This document shows, in pieces, positions 56,734 through 64,000 of a stretch of 64,000 nucleotides of DNA. Source of the DNA: an uncultured Nitrospirota bacterium (GTDB lineage Bacteria > Nitrospirota > Nitrospiria > Nitrospirales > UBA8639). The stretch is taken from the NCBI GenBank assembly GCA_937139405.1, contig CAKZPV010000004.1, positions 1-64,000 on the forward strand. Direction: 5' to 3'. A program made the translations under genes and the position numbers. Position 1 is the stretch's first letter. Every line of letters starts with the position of its first letter. The notes under the pieces were generated by a model. The model did not search any database. It saw nothing but the letters and a program-made list of their open reading frames with translations, and had not been told where the DNA came from.

Positions 56734-58137
56734 ATGAAGTTTGTTCAATTAGTTGGTGCGATCGTATGGTTAGGGTTCCTGCTGCAAGGCCATGCCTGGG
56801 CCGTTGATCCTCTTTATGATGATACTCTCTGGAATGTCCTTCGTGAAAAAGAGATCATCACCAAAGAAGATTGGGTCCGCATTCAGGCTGCCCAAGAAAA
56901 AAAAGACGAGGCAGCACATAAACAATTGGACTCTGAATTTCCATTGGCCATAGGGTATGGAAGAAAAGGATTTGAAATTCGGACAAAAGATGGAAAATTC
57001 GCGACTCAACTCCAATGGAGATTTCAAGGCCGATGGTCCTACCCCGACAGAGGGGATGAGGACTCTTTTGGAGATTTCAATGACAATCCTGAAAGTACAT
57101 TTGAACTACGTCGAGTCCGCATGAAAATCGGGGGGCATGGGTATCAACCTTGGATCAAATATTATTTTGAAGTTGACTTACAACCTACCCGATCAGCTGG
57201 CACGAGCGGATCAGATACAAGGGTAATTGATTGGCGTATCATGCTGGAAAAATTTAAGTTTCTTTCTCTTCAACTGGGTCAGTGGAAAGTCGACTACAAC
57301 CGAGAACGGCGGGACTCTTCAGGGGCTCAACAGTTTGTCGAACGGTCAATTGTAAATAGTGTTTTTACTATTGATCGTCAGGTCGGGGCTATGCTGTATG
57401 GCCATTTGGCACCAGGAACACTGCTTGATTCACGATATTATGCCGGGGTATTTACGGGATCAGGCCGAGGGGAAGCCAACGACGACGACAATATGATGTA
57501 CTTCGGACGGATCCAATGGAATTTCCTGGGTCGTGATTTAAAATGGTCTCAAAGCGACATTGAGTATCATAAACAACCTACAGGAAGCGTGGCGTTCGGC
57601 GCATATACGACGATCGGGAAATGTACCCGGTGGTCTTCTAGTGGCTGTGGAGTCTTAGGTTCTCCTAGCTCATTGGGGGCCTCATTTACTTCTGACGGTA
57701 ATGCCCTCGACGGACAATATCGTGTGGAAGGCGCAGTCGAAGAATTCTCCTTCAAATGGCGTGGACTGTCCATTCAACATGAATTTCACTGGAAACAAAT
57801 TAAGGACGCTGGGAGACCTGGAACGGCCACCATTGCTGCTGCTAGACAATCAACAACCAATCTGAGGGGAAGTTATGCCCAAATTGGATACTTTCCCCAT
57901 TATGTAATTCCCGTGATCCCAAAACCGTTAGAGGTGGCCTTTCGATACGCATTCGTCGATCCCAACGTAGATATCAAGAATGACAAGCGGCAGGAATTTA
58001 CCGGTGCAATTAATTGGTTTTTTGCTGGGCACAAAAATAAACTGACCCTCGATGCTTCTCACTTAACGTTAGATAGGCCAATAGGAAGTGATCAACACGA
58101 GCAGCGCGTTCGCCTACAATGGGATGTCTCGTTCTAG
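56734..58137 (+). CDS. Phosphate-selective porin (OprO/OprP-type)
   Basis: About 467 residues. Signal peptide (QLVGAIVWLGFLLQGHAWA) then a short coiled coil, followed by a beta-barrel with the Porin_O_P pattern: FATQLQWRFQGRWSYPD, FELRRVRMKIGGHGYQPWIKY and alternating aromatic strands to a C-terminal VRLQWDVSF ending in Phe. Start choice: ATG 56734 has GGGGAGG eight bases before, whereas the upstream ATG 56674 has none and would spoil the signal peptide. It would pass phosphate (or arsenate) through the outer membrane to PstS. It follows pstB by about 160 bases. Confidence 0.88.
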   Translation: MKFVQLVGAIVWLGFLLQGHAWAVDPLYDDTLWNVLREKEIITKEDWVRIQAAQEKKDEAAHKQLDSEFPLAIGYGRKGFEIRTKDGKFATQLQWRFQGRWSYPDRGDEDSFGDFNDNPESTFELRRVRMKIGGHGYQPWIKYYFEVDLQPTRSAGTSGSDTRVIDWRIMLEKFKFLSLQLGQWKVDYNRERRDSSGAQQFVERSIVNSVFTIDRQVGAMLYGHLAPGTLLDSRYYAGVFTGSGRGEANDDDNMMYFGRIQWNFLGRDLKWSQSDIEYHKQPTGSVAFGAYTTIGKCTRWSSSGCGVLGSPSSLGASFTSDGNALDGQYRVEGAVEEFSFKWRGLSIQHEFHWKQIKDAGRPGTATIAAARQSTTNLRGSYAQIGYFPHYVIPVIPKPLEVAFRYAFVDPNVDIKNDKRQEFTGAINWFFAGHKNKLTLDASHLTLDRPIGSDQHEQRVRLQWDVSF

Positions 58138-58182
58138 AATTCTTGATTCAAGAATCCACGGGACCCTCCTGTCGTCCCACAA

Positions 58183-58218
58183 AAAGCCCATCTGAGCCAC
58201 CCTTCTCGGATGGGCTTT
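58183..58218. terminator. Bidirectional intrinsic terminator between porin and lipoprotein genes
   Basis: AAAGCCCATCTGAG (58183-58196) pairs with CTCGGATGGGCTTT (58205-58218) with one G-T pair and an 8-base loop, followed by CTCCTT on the plus strand and preceded by a five-A run that gives T on the minus strand. It suits both convergent genes. Confidence 0.85.
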
Positions 58219-58332
58219 CTCCTTACAAAATACGGGATTCTACATATTTGACCATTTGCCAATCGGGAAGGGTAAGAAAAAAGGGAACATGCCTACAACC
58301 TTAGTGAGAGTGACCTGGATAAATGCGATCTC

Positions 58333-58977
58333 TTACTTTCTGTTCAGAACGTCCTGATAACGAATCGCCACTTGCCAGGGTTTGCCTTTCAAGCGACTTC
58401 CAATTTCGCCTTCGGGAGATTCCACCATATATTGGAGAGGTTCGAAAACTAATCGACCGGGTTGCGGATCTATTCGCTCAAGCGGGCGATGACGATAGGA
58501 AGCCTTATAGTTCTCATTATCTTGCCAAATCGGGGTTTGCACGGAAAAATTACTCAACACGACATGAAGGTTCCCACCAGCCACGAAAAGACCACCTGAG
58601 GTGGTAAGTTGATGCGTTTCACCCCATTGGGCTGTTTCAAAAAATGTCACTATTTCCTCGTTCGTCGCTTTTTCTAATGCTGTCACAAAATGCGGAGCAA
58701 AAAGACGAATTTCTGTTTCACTCAACGCCGCATGTTCAGACAAAGAAAGCAGTCCGCGCTGAACCCGAACACCAGATAACAGGCGACTCATCTCCTTAGT
58801 CGTGAGTGACACGGGATGATCATAGCCTTTGCCACCGAAAGCATCCGGCATAGCACGTAAAGCGATCACTCGATTCGGACTATCAAAAATCTTCAGAGTT
58901 TGAAATTGAGGGGTACTACAGGCTCCGAGTGATAAAGTCAGCCCTGCCAGGATCCCAGCCATTATATATTGCTTCAT
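58333..58977 (-). CDS. Putative lipoprotein of unknown function
   Basis: About 214 residues. Lipoprotein signal with lipobox LGAC (about residues 16-19). The mature part (KIFDSPNRVIALRAMPDAFG, ETEIRLFAPHFVTALEKA, then LHVVLSNFSVQTPIWQDN) has no family I recognise. Start choice: AAGGAGG at 58984-58990 sits six bases before ATG 58977 and touches the alternative ATG 58983, so 58977 is preferred. Divergent from the CBS-psiE-arsC genes. Confidence 0.78.
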   Translation of the reverse strand: MKQYIMAGILAGLTLSLGACSTPQFQTLKIFDSPNRVIALRAMPDAFGGKGYDHPVSLTTKEMSRLLSGVRVQRGLLSLSEHAALSETEIRLFAPHFVTALEKATNEEIVTFFETAQWGETHQLTTSGGLFVAGGNLHVVLSNFSVQTPIWQDNENYKASYRHRPLERIDPQPGRLVFEPLQYMVESPEGEIGSRLKGKPWQVAIRYQDVLNRK

Positions 58978-59069
58978 ACACATCCTCCTTTAAAAATATC
59001 ACGAACAAGTTTATTACCAATCAGAATATTCTACCGGATAGCCACTGCCTAAACAGCTTTTCTTGAAAA

Positions 59070-59104
59070 ATGTAACAAAAATGTAATTGGCTTGTGATCA
59101 AGCC
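59070..59104 (+). promoter_or_regulatory. Pho-box-like tandem repeat and adjacent inverted repeat before the CBS gene
   Basis: ATGTAACAAAA (59070-59080) is followed directly by ATGTAATTGGC (59081-59091), an 11-bp tandem like the one before the porin. GGCTTG TGAT CAAGCC (59089-59104) is a perfect 6-bp inverted repeat. Both lie 60-95 bases before the CBS start and may control the CBS-psiE-arsC genes. Confidence 0.42.
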
Positions 59105-59163
59105 GTTATATCCACAGCATATGATTCAGAAAAAGAATAACTATAAAAAGGAGGAACAGACGA

Positions 59164-59547
59164 ATGGTACGTGTAGAACAACTCATGACTCGAGAACTGG
59201 CCTGCATTGAATCAAGCCAGGCCGTATCAGTTGCAGCAAACATCATGCGAATTAAGAAAATTGGCAGCCTCTTGGTGATGGAGGATTCCGAAACGGTTGG
59301 CATTATCACCCAAAGCGATATCGTCAGAAAAGTGGTGGCCTTTCATCTGCAACCAGAGTTTGTCCAAGTCAAGCACATTATGAGCACCCCCATCATTAGC
59401 ATCGATGAAACCGAATCTATATTCGAAGCTGCTGGCATTATGAAAGCCTCAGGGACACGACATCTTGCTGTTGGAAACGAAGAGCAAATCCTCGGAATAT
59501 TGTCAGTTCGAGATCTACTATCCCCCGTTTCACGGGATGAGCTGTAA
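59164..59547 (+). CDS. CBS-domain pair protein
   Basis: A 127-residue protein made of two CBS motifs (MTRELACIESSQAVSVAANI and IMSTPIISIDETESIFEAAG), each ending in a typical GIITQSD or GILSVRD strand-helix. Such pairs bind adenine nucleotides or similar ligands. AGGAGG lies 10 bases before ATG 59164. PsiE follows after one base, so they share a transcript; a role in phosphate status is inferred from this context. Confidence 0.9.
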   Translation: MVRVEQLMTRELACIESSQAVSVAANIMRIKKIGSLLVMEDSETVGIITQSDIVRKVVAFHLQPEFVQVKHIMSTPIISIDETESIFEAAGIMKASGTRHLAVGNEEQILGILSVRDLLSPVSRDEL

Positions 59548-59548
59548 C

Positions 59549-60070
59549 ATGAAAACGATAACATCTCGCCTCATACTCAACTTGTTTGAACCATCTGGTC
59601 GAGAATCATCATCTTGGCTCACCCACATTCTTGCAGCCGATCTCACTCACTTGTGGATGAAGGGGATTAAAGTGGTCCTCAGCCTCCTGATCATCACTAT
59701 TTTATTGGGATTGACGGGAGGAGTGTTTCGAATATTTCTCAACCTCCAAACACTTTTCAGTCACCCCATAGAACAGACCTTACGCCACTTAATTGTGGAC
59801 ACGCTTATTATTCTAGCCATCGTAGAGGTCTTTAAAACCACCCTAACCTATTTTTCTGAGGGACGTGTGAAGGTCACGTTTATTGTCGACACAATCTTAG
59901 TGGTCATGCTGACAGAAATCATTTCAAAATGGTTTTCAGAAGCACCCGTGTCACAATGGATAACCCTGGGCGGGATAATCCTTATCTTAGGAATCATTCG
60001 TATCGTGGCTGTTCAATGGTCTCCGACAAAAACGGAGACCCAAGCAGAAACAGCCATTTCTATGTCGTAG
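59549..60070 (+). CDS. psiE: PsiE-family phosphate-starvation-inducible membrane protein
   Basis: About 173 residues with four hydrophobic segments (VVLSLLIITILLGLTGGVF, LIVDTLIILAIVEVFKTTL, VTFIVDTILVVMLTEII, ITLGGIILILGIIRIVAV), the PsiE layout. Its biochemical role is unknown; in E. coli it is induced by phosphate lack. Start choice: the frame opens inside the CBS gene at 59465, but ATG 59549, one base after the CBS stop, gives the family start. It is followed 12 bases later by arsC. Confidence 0.84.
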   Translation: MKTITSRLILNLFEPSGRESSSWLTHILAADLTHLWMKGIKVVLSLLIITILLGLTGGVFRIFLNLQTLFSHPIEQTLRHLIVDTLIILAIVEVFKTTLTYFSEGRVKVTFIVDTILVVMLTEIISKWFSEAPVSQWITLGGIILILGIIRIVAVQWSPTKTETQAETAISMS

Positions 60071-60082
60071 CACCGCTAGCTC

Positions 60083-60511
60083 ATGATGTATCACATTGCA
60101 TTTGTGTGCATAGATAATTCATGTCGTAGCCAAATGGCAAAAGGATGGTTCAACTATTATTCGAAACAAGAGGGGCACGAACAGATTCAGATCTATAGCG
60201 CTGGCATACTCACACAACCAATCCATCCCTATGCTATTGAAGTGATGAAGGAGAGGGATATTGACATTTCACATCATCTAGCTAAATCAGTGTTCGCACT
60301 TCCGCTCAATCGTCTCACGCACTTGATTACAGTTTGCGAGCGAACGCTGAACACTTGTCCACCATCTCTTTTCGGGGTTTCATACAGCCATTGGGACATA
60401 TCCGATCCACTCAAGCATCATGGCTCACTCGAGGAACGATATGCGATATTCCAAGCAGTCAGAGATCAAATTGATGATCGAGTACGAACTCTGATAGATA
60501 TGTTTCTTTAA
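60083..60511 (+). CDS. arsC: Thioredoxin-type arsenate reductase (LMW phosphatase fold)
   Basis: A 142-residue protein of the low-molecular-weight tyrosine phosphatase fold. The P-loop CIDNSCRS has Cys9 and Arg15, and the general acid Asp sits in WDISDPL. A second Cys pair, Cys85 and Cys92 (CERTLNTC, six residues between), matches the disulfide cascade of thioredoxin-coupled ArsC, so this is an arsenate reductase rather than a phosphatase. The position near pst genes under an ArsR repressor supports this. A second ATG at codon 2 may be the start. No ars efflux gene (arsB, acr3) is visible in the window. Confidence 0.86.
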   Translation: MMYHIAFVCIDNSCRSQMAKGWFNYYSKQEGHEQIQIYSAGILTQPIHPYAIEVMKERDIDISHHLAKSVFALPLNRLTHLITVCERTLNTCPPSLFGVSYSHWDISDPLKHHGSLEERYAIFQAVRDQIDDRVRTLIDMFL

Positions 60512-60827
60512 TCACGAATAGTTCCTGATCATTTAGTCTACGACCAATCCCCTATCCTCCTCTTCCTCATTCTCTACAAGCTACTTTCCGAAGCTACCAT
60601 GACGTGAATCGACCATGAACCTCACCTCGGACAAGCAGCCGCACTCATGCTCTTTGGAAATCATTCCCAAAACCTCTCGCTCAAAAATGCCAGTAGTACG
60701 GTTATTACGTTTCAAGAAAGACAGAAATTACTAAATAAATATTGGAATGGTGGATACCCCCTGCACAGCTGTAGGCTCTGCGCAAGGGATAAAAATGTGA
60801 ATGAGGGAAAAGGCGATCTTGTGAAAA
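60512..60827. other. Intergenic region between convergent genes
   Basis: About 316 bases between arsC (+) and bactofilin (-). The open frame at 60647-60850 runs into the bactofilin gene on the other strand and has no ribosome site. I see nothing else. Confidence 0.4.
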
Positions 60828-61220
60828 TTATTGAAGAGAAGAGTTCATAGCCTGCATTTTTAATGTGCCATTGACCAATACCCCTTCTTCCAGCAAAAAC
60901 ACTGGAGAATCAATGGTCCCTTCGACCTTGGCTGGAGCTAACAATTCAACCTTTTCCTGTGCAGCAATAGCTCCACGAAGTGGACCTTGGGCCACAATAT
61001 GCTTGGCGTTCACCGTGGCCTCAATTGTGCCTTCTTTACCCACCTGAATTAGATCACTACTAAAGACTTCGCCTTCAACGAATCCATCGATGCGCATCAT
61101 GCCTTGTACTTTCAAAACTCCGGTTAATCGACATTTCTGCCCTAAATACATCTGAAAGCCTTCCTCTTCTAGCGCTGCTGTGGCAGGGCCAAGTACGGAC
61201 GATGATCTCAGTTCTTCCAT
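60828..61220 (-). CDS. Bactofilin
   Basis: A 130-residue bactofilin: a beta-helix core with repeated hydrophobic strands (VLKVQGMMRIDGFVEGEVFS, IQVGKEGTIEATVNAKHIVA, VELLAPAKVEGTIDSPVFLL) flanked by short tails. The proteins polymerise without nucleotide and serve cell shape, polar scaffolds or cell-wall machinery. AGGAGG precedes ATG 61220. Located between arsC and the Pit gene; no link to phosphate is shown. Confidence 0.92.
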   Translation of the reverse strand: MEELRSSSVLGPATAALEEEGFQMYLGQKCRLTGVLKVQGMMRIDGFVEGEVFSSDLIQVGKEGTIEATVNAKHIVAQGPLRGAIAAQEKVELLAPAKVEGTIDSPVFLLEEGVLVNGTLKMQAMNSSLQ

Positions 61221-61324
61221 AATTTCCTCCTCTGTATGTCATACGAGTCATAAAGGCAAGAATGTCTCTTCTCGAACCCATTCCTACGGACTAGTTCATA
61301 GGCCTTCAGGCTATGGAAGGATAC

Positions 61325-61345
61325 AAAGAGGTACTACCCCTCTTT
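61325..61345 (-). terminator. Possible terminator after the Pit gene
   Basis: AAAGAGG (61325-61331), 7-base loop, CCTCTTT (61339-61345). On the minus strand the stem ends in CCTCTTT and a short T run, downstream of the Pit stop. Weak. Confidence 0.35.
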
Positions 61346-61422
61346 TGAGGGATGGGATGGGATGGAATGGATAAACCGTGACGTTGATAGCGAACGAGGG
61401 AAATCAGAGAAATTGGCAGACA

Positions 61423-62415
61423 CTACAAGAAGGCAGACAAGATCAAATATAAAAGAATGGCCAATAAAGCTGCTCCTGGAAGGGTGCAGAGCCATGCATA
61501 GACTATTCGACGAGTCACTCCCCATCGAACAGCTGACAGACGGTTCACCGCACCCACACCCATGACCGAAGACGTAATGGTATGGGTCGTACTAACCGGC
61601 AGGCCAATATGCGCCGTGGCCATTAACACAGCTGCTGCGCCTGTTTCAGCCGCGAACCCATGAACAGGTTCAAGCTTGGCAATGCCCATCCCCAAGGTTC
61701 GAATAATCTTCCACCCACCGAGTGCCGTGCCCAGGCCCATGGCAAGCGCACAAGAAACAATAACCCATTGTGGAACTTCTGCTGAAGGAATATGACCAGC
61801 CGACAGTAAGGCCAACGTGATAATACCCATGGCCTTTTGCGCATCATTCGCACCATGGCTCAATGCCATAAACCCGGCGGATACCAATTGCAACTTTCGA
61901 AAGAGAACCATGGCGACCCCGCGTTGAGTCCGAAAAAACATCCAGCTCAACACCACCATCAGGATAAACGCAATTAAGAATCCAAAAAAGGGGGAGAACA
62001 CCATGGCTTTCAGCACTTTGAGCAAGCCAGCCACCTGCAAAACACTTATGCCACCATGAATGAATCCTGCCCCCACCATTCCACCGATCAAGGCATGTGA
62101 TGAACTAGAAGGCAATCCCATATTCAAGGTAATAAAATTCCAAATAATCGCACCACCTAATGCGGCAATAATCACTACATCATTGACAGCACCAGGATCA
62201 ATAATACCCTTGCCCACCATTTTGGCTACCGCAGTGGACATAAAGGCCCCAGCGACATTTAGTACTCCAGCAAACAGGACAGCTGTAAGAGGACTGAGCA
62301 CACGAGTTGAGATAACGGTGGCCACTGCATTGGCGCTATCATGCCAGCCGTTGGAAAAATCAAACAGCAGAGCCAGCGCAATCACCAAAAATAATAAGAT
62401 ACTAAAATCAGCCAC
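61423..62415 (-). CDS. Low-affinity inorganic phosphate transporter (Pit family)
   Basis: A 330-residue membrane protein with about ten hydrophobic segments. DFSNGWHDSANAVATVISTR and SHGANDAQKAMGIITLALL are the two inverted-repeat signatures of PiT transporters, which import metal-phosphate with protons or sodium. Arsenate is a known competing substrate. It follows the DUF47 gene by 70 bases, the common Pit accessory arrangement. Confidence 0.93.
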   Translation of the reverse strand: MADFSILLFLVIALALLFDFSNGWHDSANAVATVISTRVLSPLTAVLFAGVLNVAGAFMSTAVAKMVGKGIIDPGAVNDVVIIAALGGAIIWNFITLNMGLPSSSSHALIGGMVGAGFIHGGISVLQVAGLLKVLKAMVFSPFFGFLIAFILMVVLSWMFFRTQRGVAMVLFRKLQLVSAGFMALSHGANDAQKAMGIITLALLSAGHIPSAEVPQWVIVSCALAMGLGTALGGWKIIRTLGMGIAKLEPVHGFAAETGAAAVLMATAHIGLPVSTTHTITSSVMGVGAVNRLSAVRWGVTRRIVYAWLCTLPGAALLAILLYLILSAFL

Positions 62416-62485
62416 AGATGGTTAGAAGGGATTGTGTCAATGGAAGGTCACGTCCGTTTCTCAAACGTGAATGATCATACATCTC

Positions 62486-63103
62486 TTAGCCATGCTTCAA
62501 AGCTATTCGTTCGAGAACATTGACCGCATCTTCACAGCAGTCGGTGCCAATCTCAAATTTTTCGTAAATTTCTTTCCATTTCATGACCATCTTGGCATCC
62601 AGTTCTTCTTCAAACAACAGAGAGATCGCTTCACGGCTGACCTCATCAGCTTCATTTTCTAGACTATTCACCCGAATCGCACAATCTTTAACATCCCAAT
62701 TTTTTTCTAGAAGCATGCCAATCCCCTTCCCCACCTCTCTGGCTGATTCATGAAGGATATCAGCAAGTTTACAGGCGGTTGGAGTCGGACGAGAAATTTT
62801 AAATACCCGAAATAAGATTGCCACAGCATCGATTTCATCCAGAATATCGTCTAAGGCACTGGCCAAAGCATGAATATCCTCACGATCGAGAGGAGTAATA
62901 AATGTTTTGTTCAGTTTCATAATCAGGTCATGCGTCAACCCATCCCCTTTATGCTCCAAGTCCTTGATATGTTGGATTTGCTTGTCTGATTTCTCAAAAT
63001 TATTCATCAAATTTTTGAGACATTGCCCCGCATCCACCACATTTTCTGAGGCCTGTTGAAATAAATCAAAAAAGCCTGTTTCGCTTGGCATAAAACCCCA
63101 CAT
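62486..63103 (-). CDS. DUF47 (PhoU-like) Pit accessory protein
   Basis: A 205-residue all-helical protein of the PhoU-like DUF47 family: IQHIKDLEHKGDGLTHDLIM, FITPLDREDIHALASALDDI with its acidic metal-binding residues, and VNSLENEADEVSREAI. The family accompanies Pit transporters and is thought to regulate them. It is the first gene of the pair, with no nearby phoU for the Pst system. Confidence 0.92.
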   Translation of the reverse strand: MWGFMPSETGFFDLFQQASENVVDAGQCLKNLMNNFEKSDKQIQHIKDLEHKGDGLTHDLIMKLNKTFITPLDREDIHALASALDDILDEIDAVAILFRVFKISRPTPTACKLADILHESAREVGKGIGMLLEKNWDVKDCAIRVNSLENEADEVSREAISLLFEEELDAKMVMKWKEIYEKFEIGTDCCEDAVNVLERIALKHG

Positions 63104-63368
63104 ACGCTATCTCCTTAAACCAGAATAATGAAGGGAAAATCTATAGGCCTGAAACCCTGAAAACAGAGGCTATCTATCCAAGACACCAAAATCAATCGAT
63201 ATTCAAAACGATCTTGTCATTCAATTCGTGAGAGGCCCACGTATAACCAAAATGAGATCTGCCTAGCACCATACCTGCTCTCATTCTTATGTTGACTGGA
63301 TGTTCGGAAAGAGTATTCCATATATAGCTAGAGGATTTCTATACGCGACGAACAATCACGATCATTAT

Positions 63369-64000
63369 CTAAGCCACACCTTTAGTAGAGGCTGCAGCAG
63401 CCTGCAATTCCACCGAACAATGAAAGGTTTTTTCAAATAGTCGTTTTCTTCGCTCAGTTGTCCACAGCTCTAATTCCGGATCGTATCGAAAAGACACGCG
63501 TAAGCGAAGAGATTTACCTACATCAACTTTCACAGCTTTCACCACCGAAAAATGGGTCCGATCTAATCCATCCGCAATCCGAAGAATCGCACTCAGCCCT
63601 AAGACTGTTTTTCGTTGTCCAGCATTGAGTAATTTAAATCCTTGGTGGGAAGTTTTTGGCAAACCACGCCGATGATAGCGTGCCACATTCGCAATCACGC
63701 GAATTTCATCCAACGAAAATCCAGGCAAGTCAGCATGCGTAATTAAATAATAGGTATGTTTATGATGTTGATTTTCCTGAATATGATGTCCGATATCATG
63801 AAGAAATGCGGCATACTCCAGCCATTCCCGTTCAAACGCATCCATTCCATGAATTGATTGCGTTTGATCAAACAGGCTTAACGCCAATTTGGCCGTGTGC
63901 TGGGAATGCACCTTCGGATATTGATAGCGACGAGCCAATAACAAGATTTGTCGTCGACGCACATTGGGAATTTCCTGCTCAGCAAGTAAGCCTTCGTGAT
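63369..64000 (-). CDS. C-terminal part of a Ppx/GppA exopolyphosphatase (5' truncated by window edge)
   Basis: The minus-strand frame is open to the window edge: upstream of the GTG at 63962 it continues HEGLLAEQEIPNVRRRQ, so that GTG is not the start. The visible 210 residues form the C-terminal HD-like domain of Ppx/GppA: HSQHTAKLALSLFDQ, AAFLHDIGHHIQ (HD motif), YHRRGLPK and LRIADGLDRTH. The full protein hydrolyses polyphosphate or pppGpp. Its place next to the Pit/DUF47 genes fits phosphate metabolism. About 265 bases (63104-63368) between the two genes hold nothing I recognise. Confidence 0.85.
   Translation of the reverse strand, partial: HEGLLAEQEIPNVRRRQILLLARRYQYPKVHSQHTAKLALSLFDQTQSIHGMDAFEREWLEYAAFLHDIGHHIQENQHHKHTYYLITHADLPGFSLDEIRVIANVARYHRRGLPKTSHQGFKLLNAGQRKTVLGLSAILRIADGLDRTHFSVVKAVKVDVGKSLRLRVSFRYDPELELWTTERRKRLFEKTFHCSVELQAAAASTKGVA

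Noticed and set aside
61362-61565. Plus-strand open frame over the end of the Pit gene
   Set aside because: Antisense shadow; the Pit frame is well supported by motifs.
63369-63962. Stand-alone HD protein starting at GTG 63962
   Set aside because: The frame continues upstream to the window edge with sequence that suits the Ppx/GppA family, so this is the end of a longer gene.

Overview
The window reads like a diderm (Gram-negative) environmental bacterium of moderate GC. It has a porin, lipoproteins, an OmpA-like protein, a twin-arginine exported enzyme, chemoreceptors, c-di-GMP proteins and bactofilin. Gene content and protein style (fatty acid hydroxylases, bacterial GH3, BaiN-type flavoprotein, DUF4347 giants with LEPR motifs) would fit a Nitrospira-like member of Nitrospirota. 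No marker here settles this and I hold it with low confidence. I saw no rRNA, tRNA, CRISPR array or intact insertion sequence.

Layout. (1) 0-14 kb: a surface and c-di-GMP block. The tail of a DUF4347-type giant protein is followed by a second, complete 2363-residue one. Its gene overlaps a hybrid histidine kinase, and then come a REC-GGDEF-EAL protein and an EAL-like/HDOD protein. (2) 14-28 kb: mixed single genes (lipA, citrate synthase, a toxin-antitoxin pair, DUF2891, O-methyltransferase, SET, Spy-like, HIT, VTT membrane protein, Tat-exported intradiol dioxygenase, OmpA-like). The 17.8-19.7 kb stretch is a gene graveyard: a fatty acid hydroxylase gene broken by stop codons and two remnants of the DUF2891 3' end flanking the toxin-antitoxin pair. 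(3) 26.9-28.7 kb: a TIR gene followed by a DUF2130 coiled-coil/nuclease-like gene that carries a one-base frameshift; a candidate defence pair. (4) 28.8-32.9 kb: a tight four-gene operon of membrane protein, fatty acid hydroxylase, GH3 adenylating enzyme and enolase-superfamily enzyme, which looks like an uncharacterised lipid or acyl-amino-acid pathway. (5) 33-39 kb: SDR, nitrobindin-like, beta-carbonic anhydrase, DksA-like zinc finger, two methyltransferases, NTF2-like, flavoprotein. (6) 41-50 kb: a repeat-rich coiled-coil protein facing a chemosensory operon (haem-c chemoreceptor, CheR, a CheA with three CheW domains, and a CheB whose receiver lacks the phosphorylatable Asp), then a stand-alone receiver and a MscS-like channel. 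(7) 52.8-64 kb: a phosphate/arsenate region: ArsR regulator with a palindromic operator, pstSCAB, phosphate-type porin, CBS protein, PsiE, arsenate reductase, bactofilin, Pit transporter with its DUF47 partner, and the end of a Ppx/GppA phosphatase.

How it fits together. The first block can couple surface sensing to c-di-GMP breakdown. The chemosensory operon seems built around a redox or gas-sensing haem receptor with unusual phosphorylation chemistry. The last block pairs high-affinity phosphate uptake with arsenate reduction under an arsenic-type repressor, with 11-bp repeat motifs resembling Pho boxes before the porin and the CBS-psiE-arsC genes. Long AT-rich gene-free gaps (40.0-41.2, 49.3-50.5, 52.2-52.9 kb) lie around the chemosensory region.
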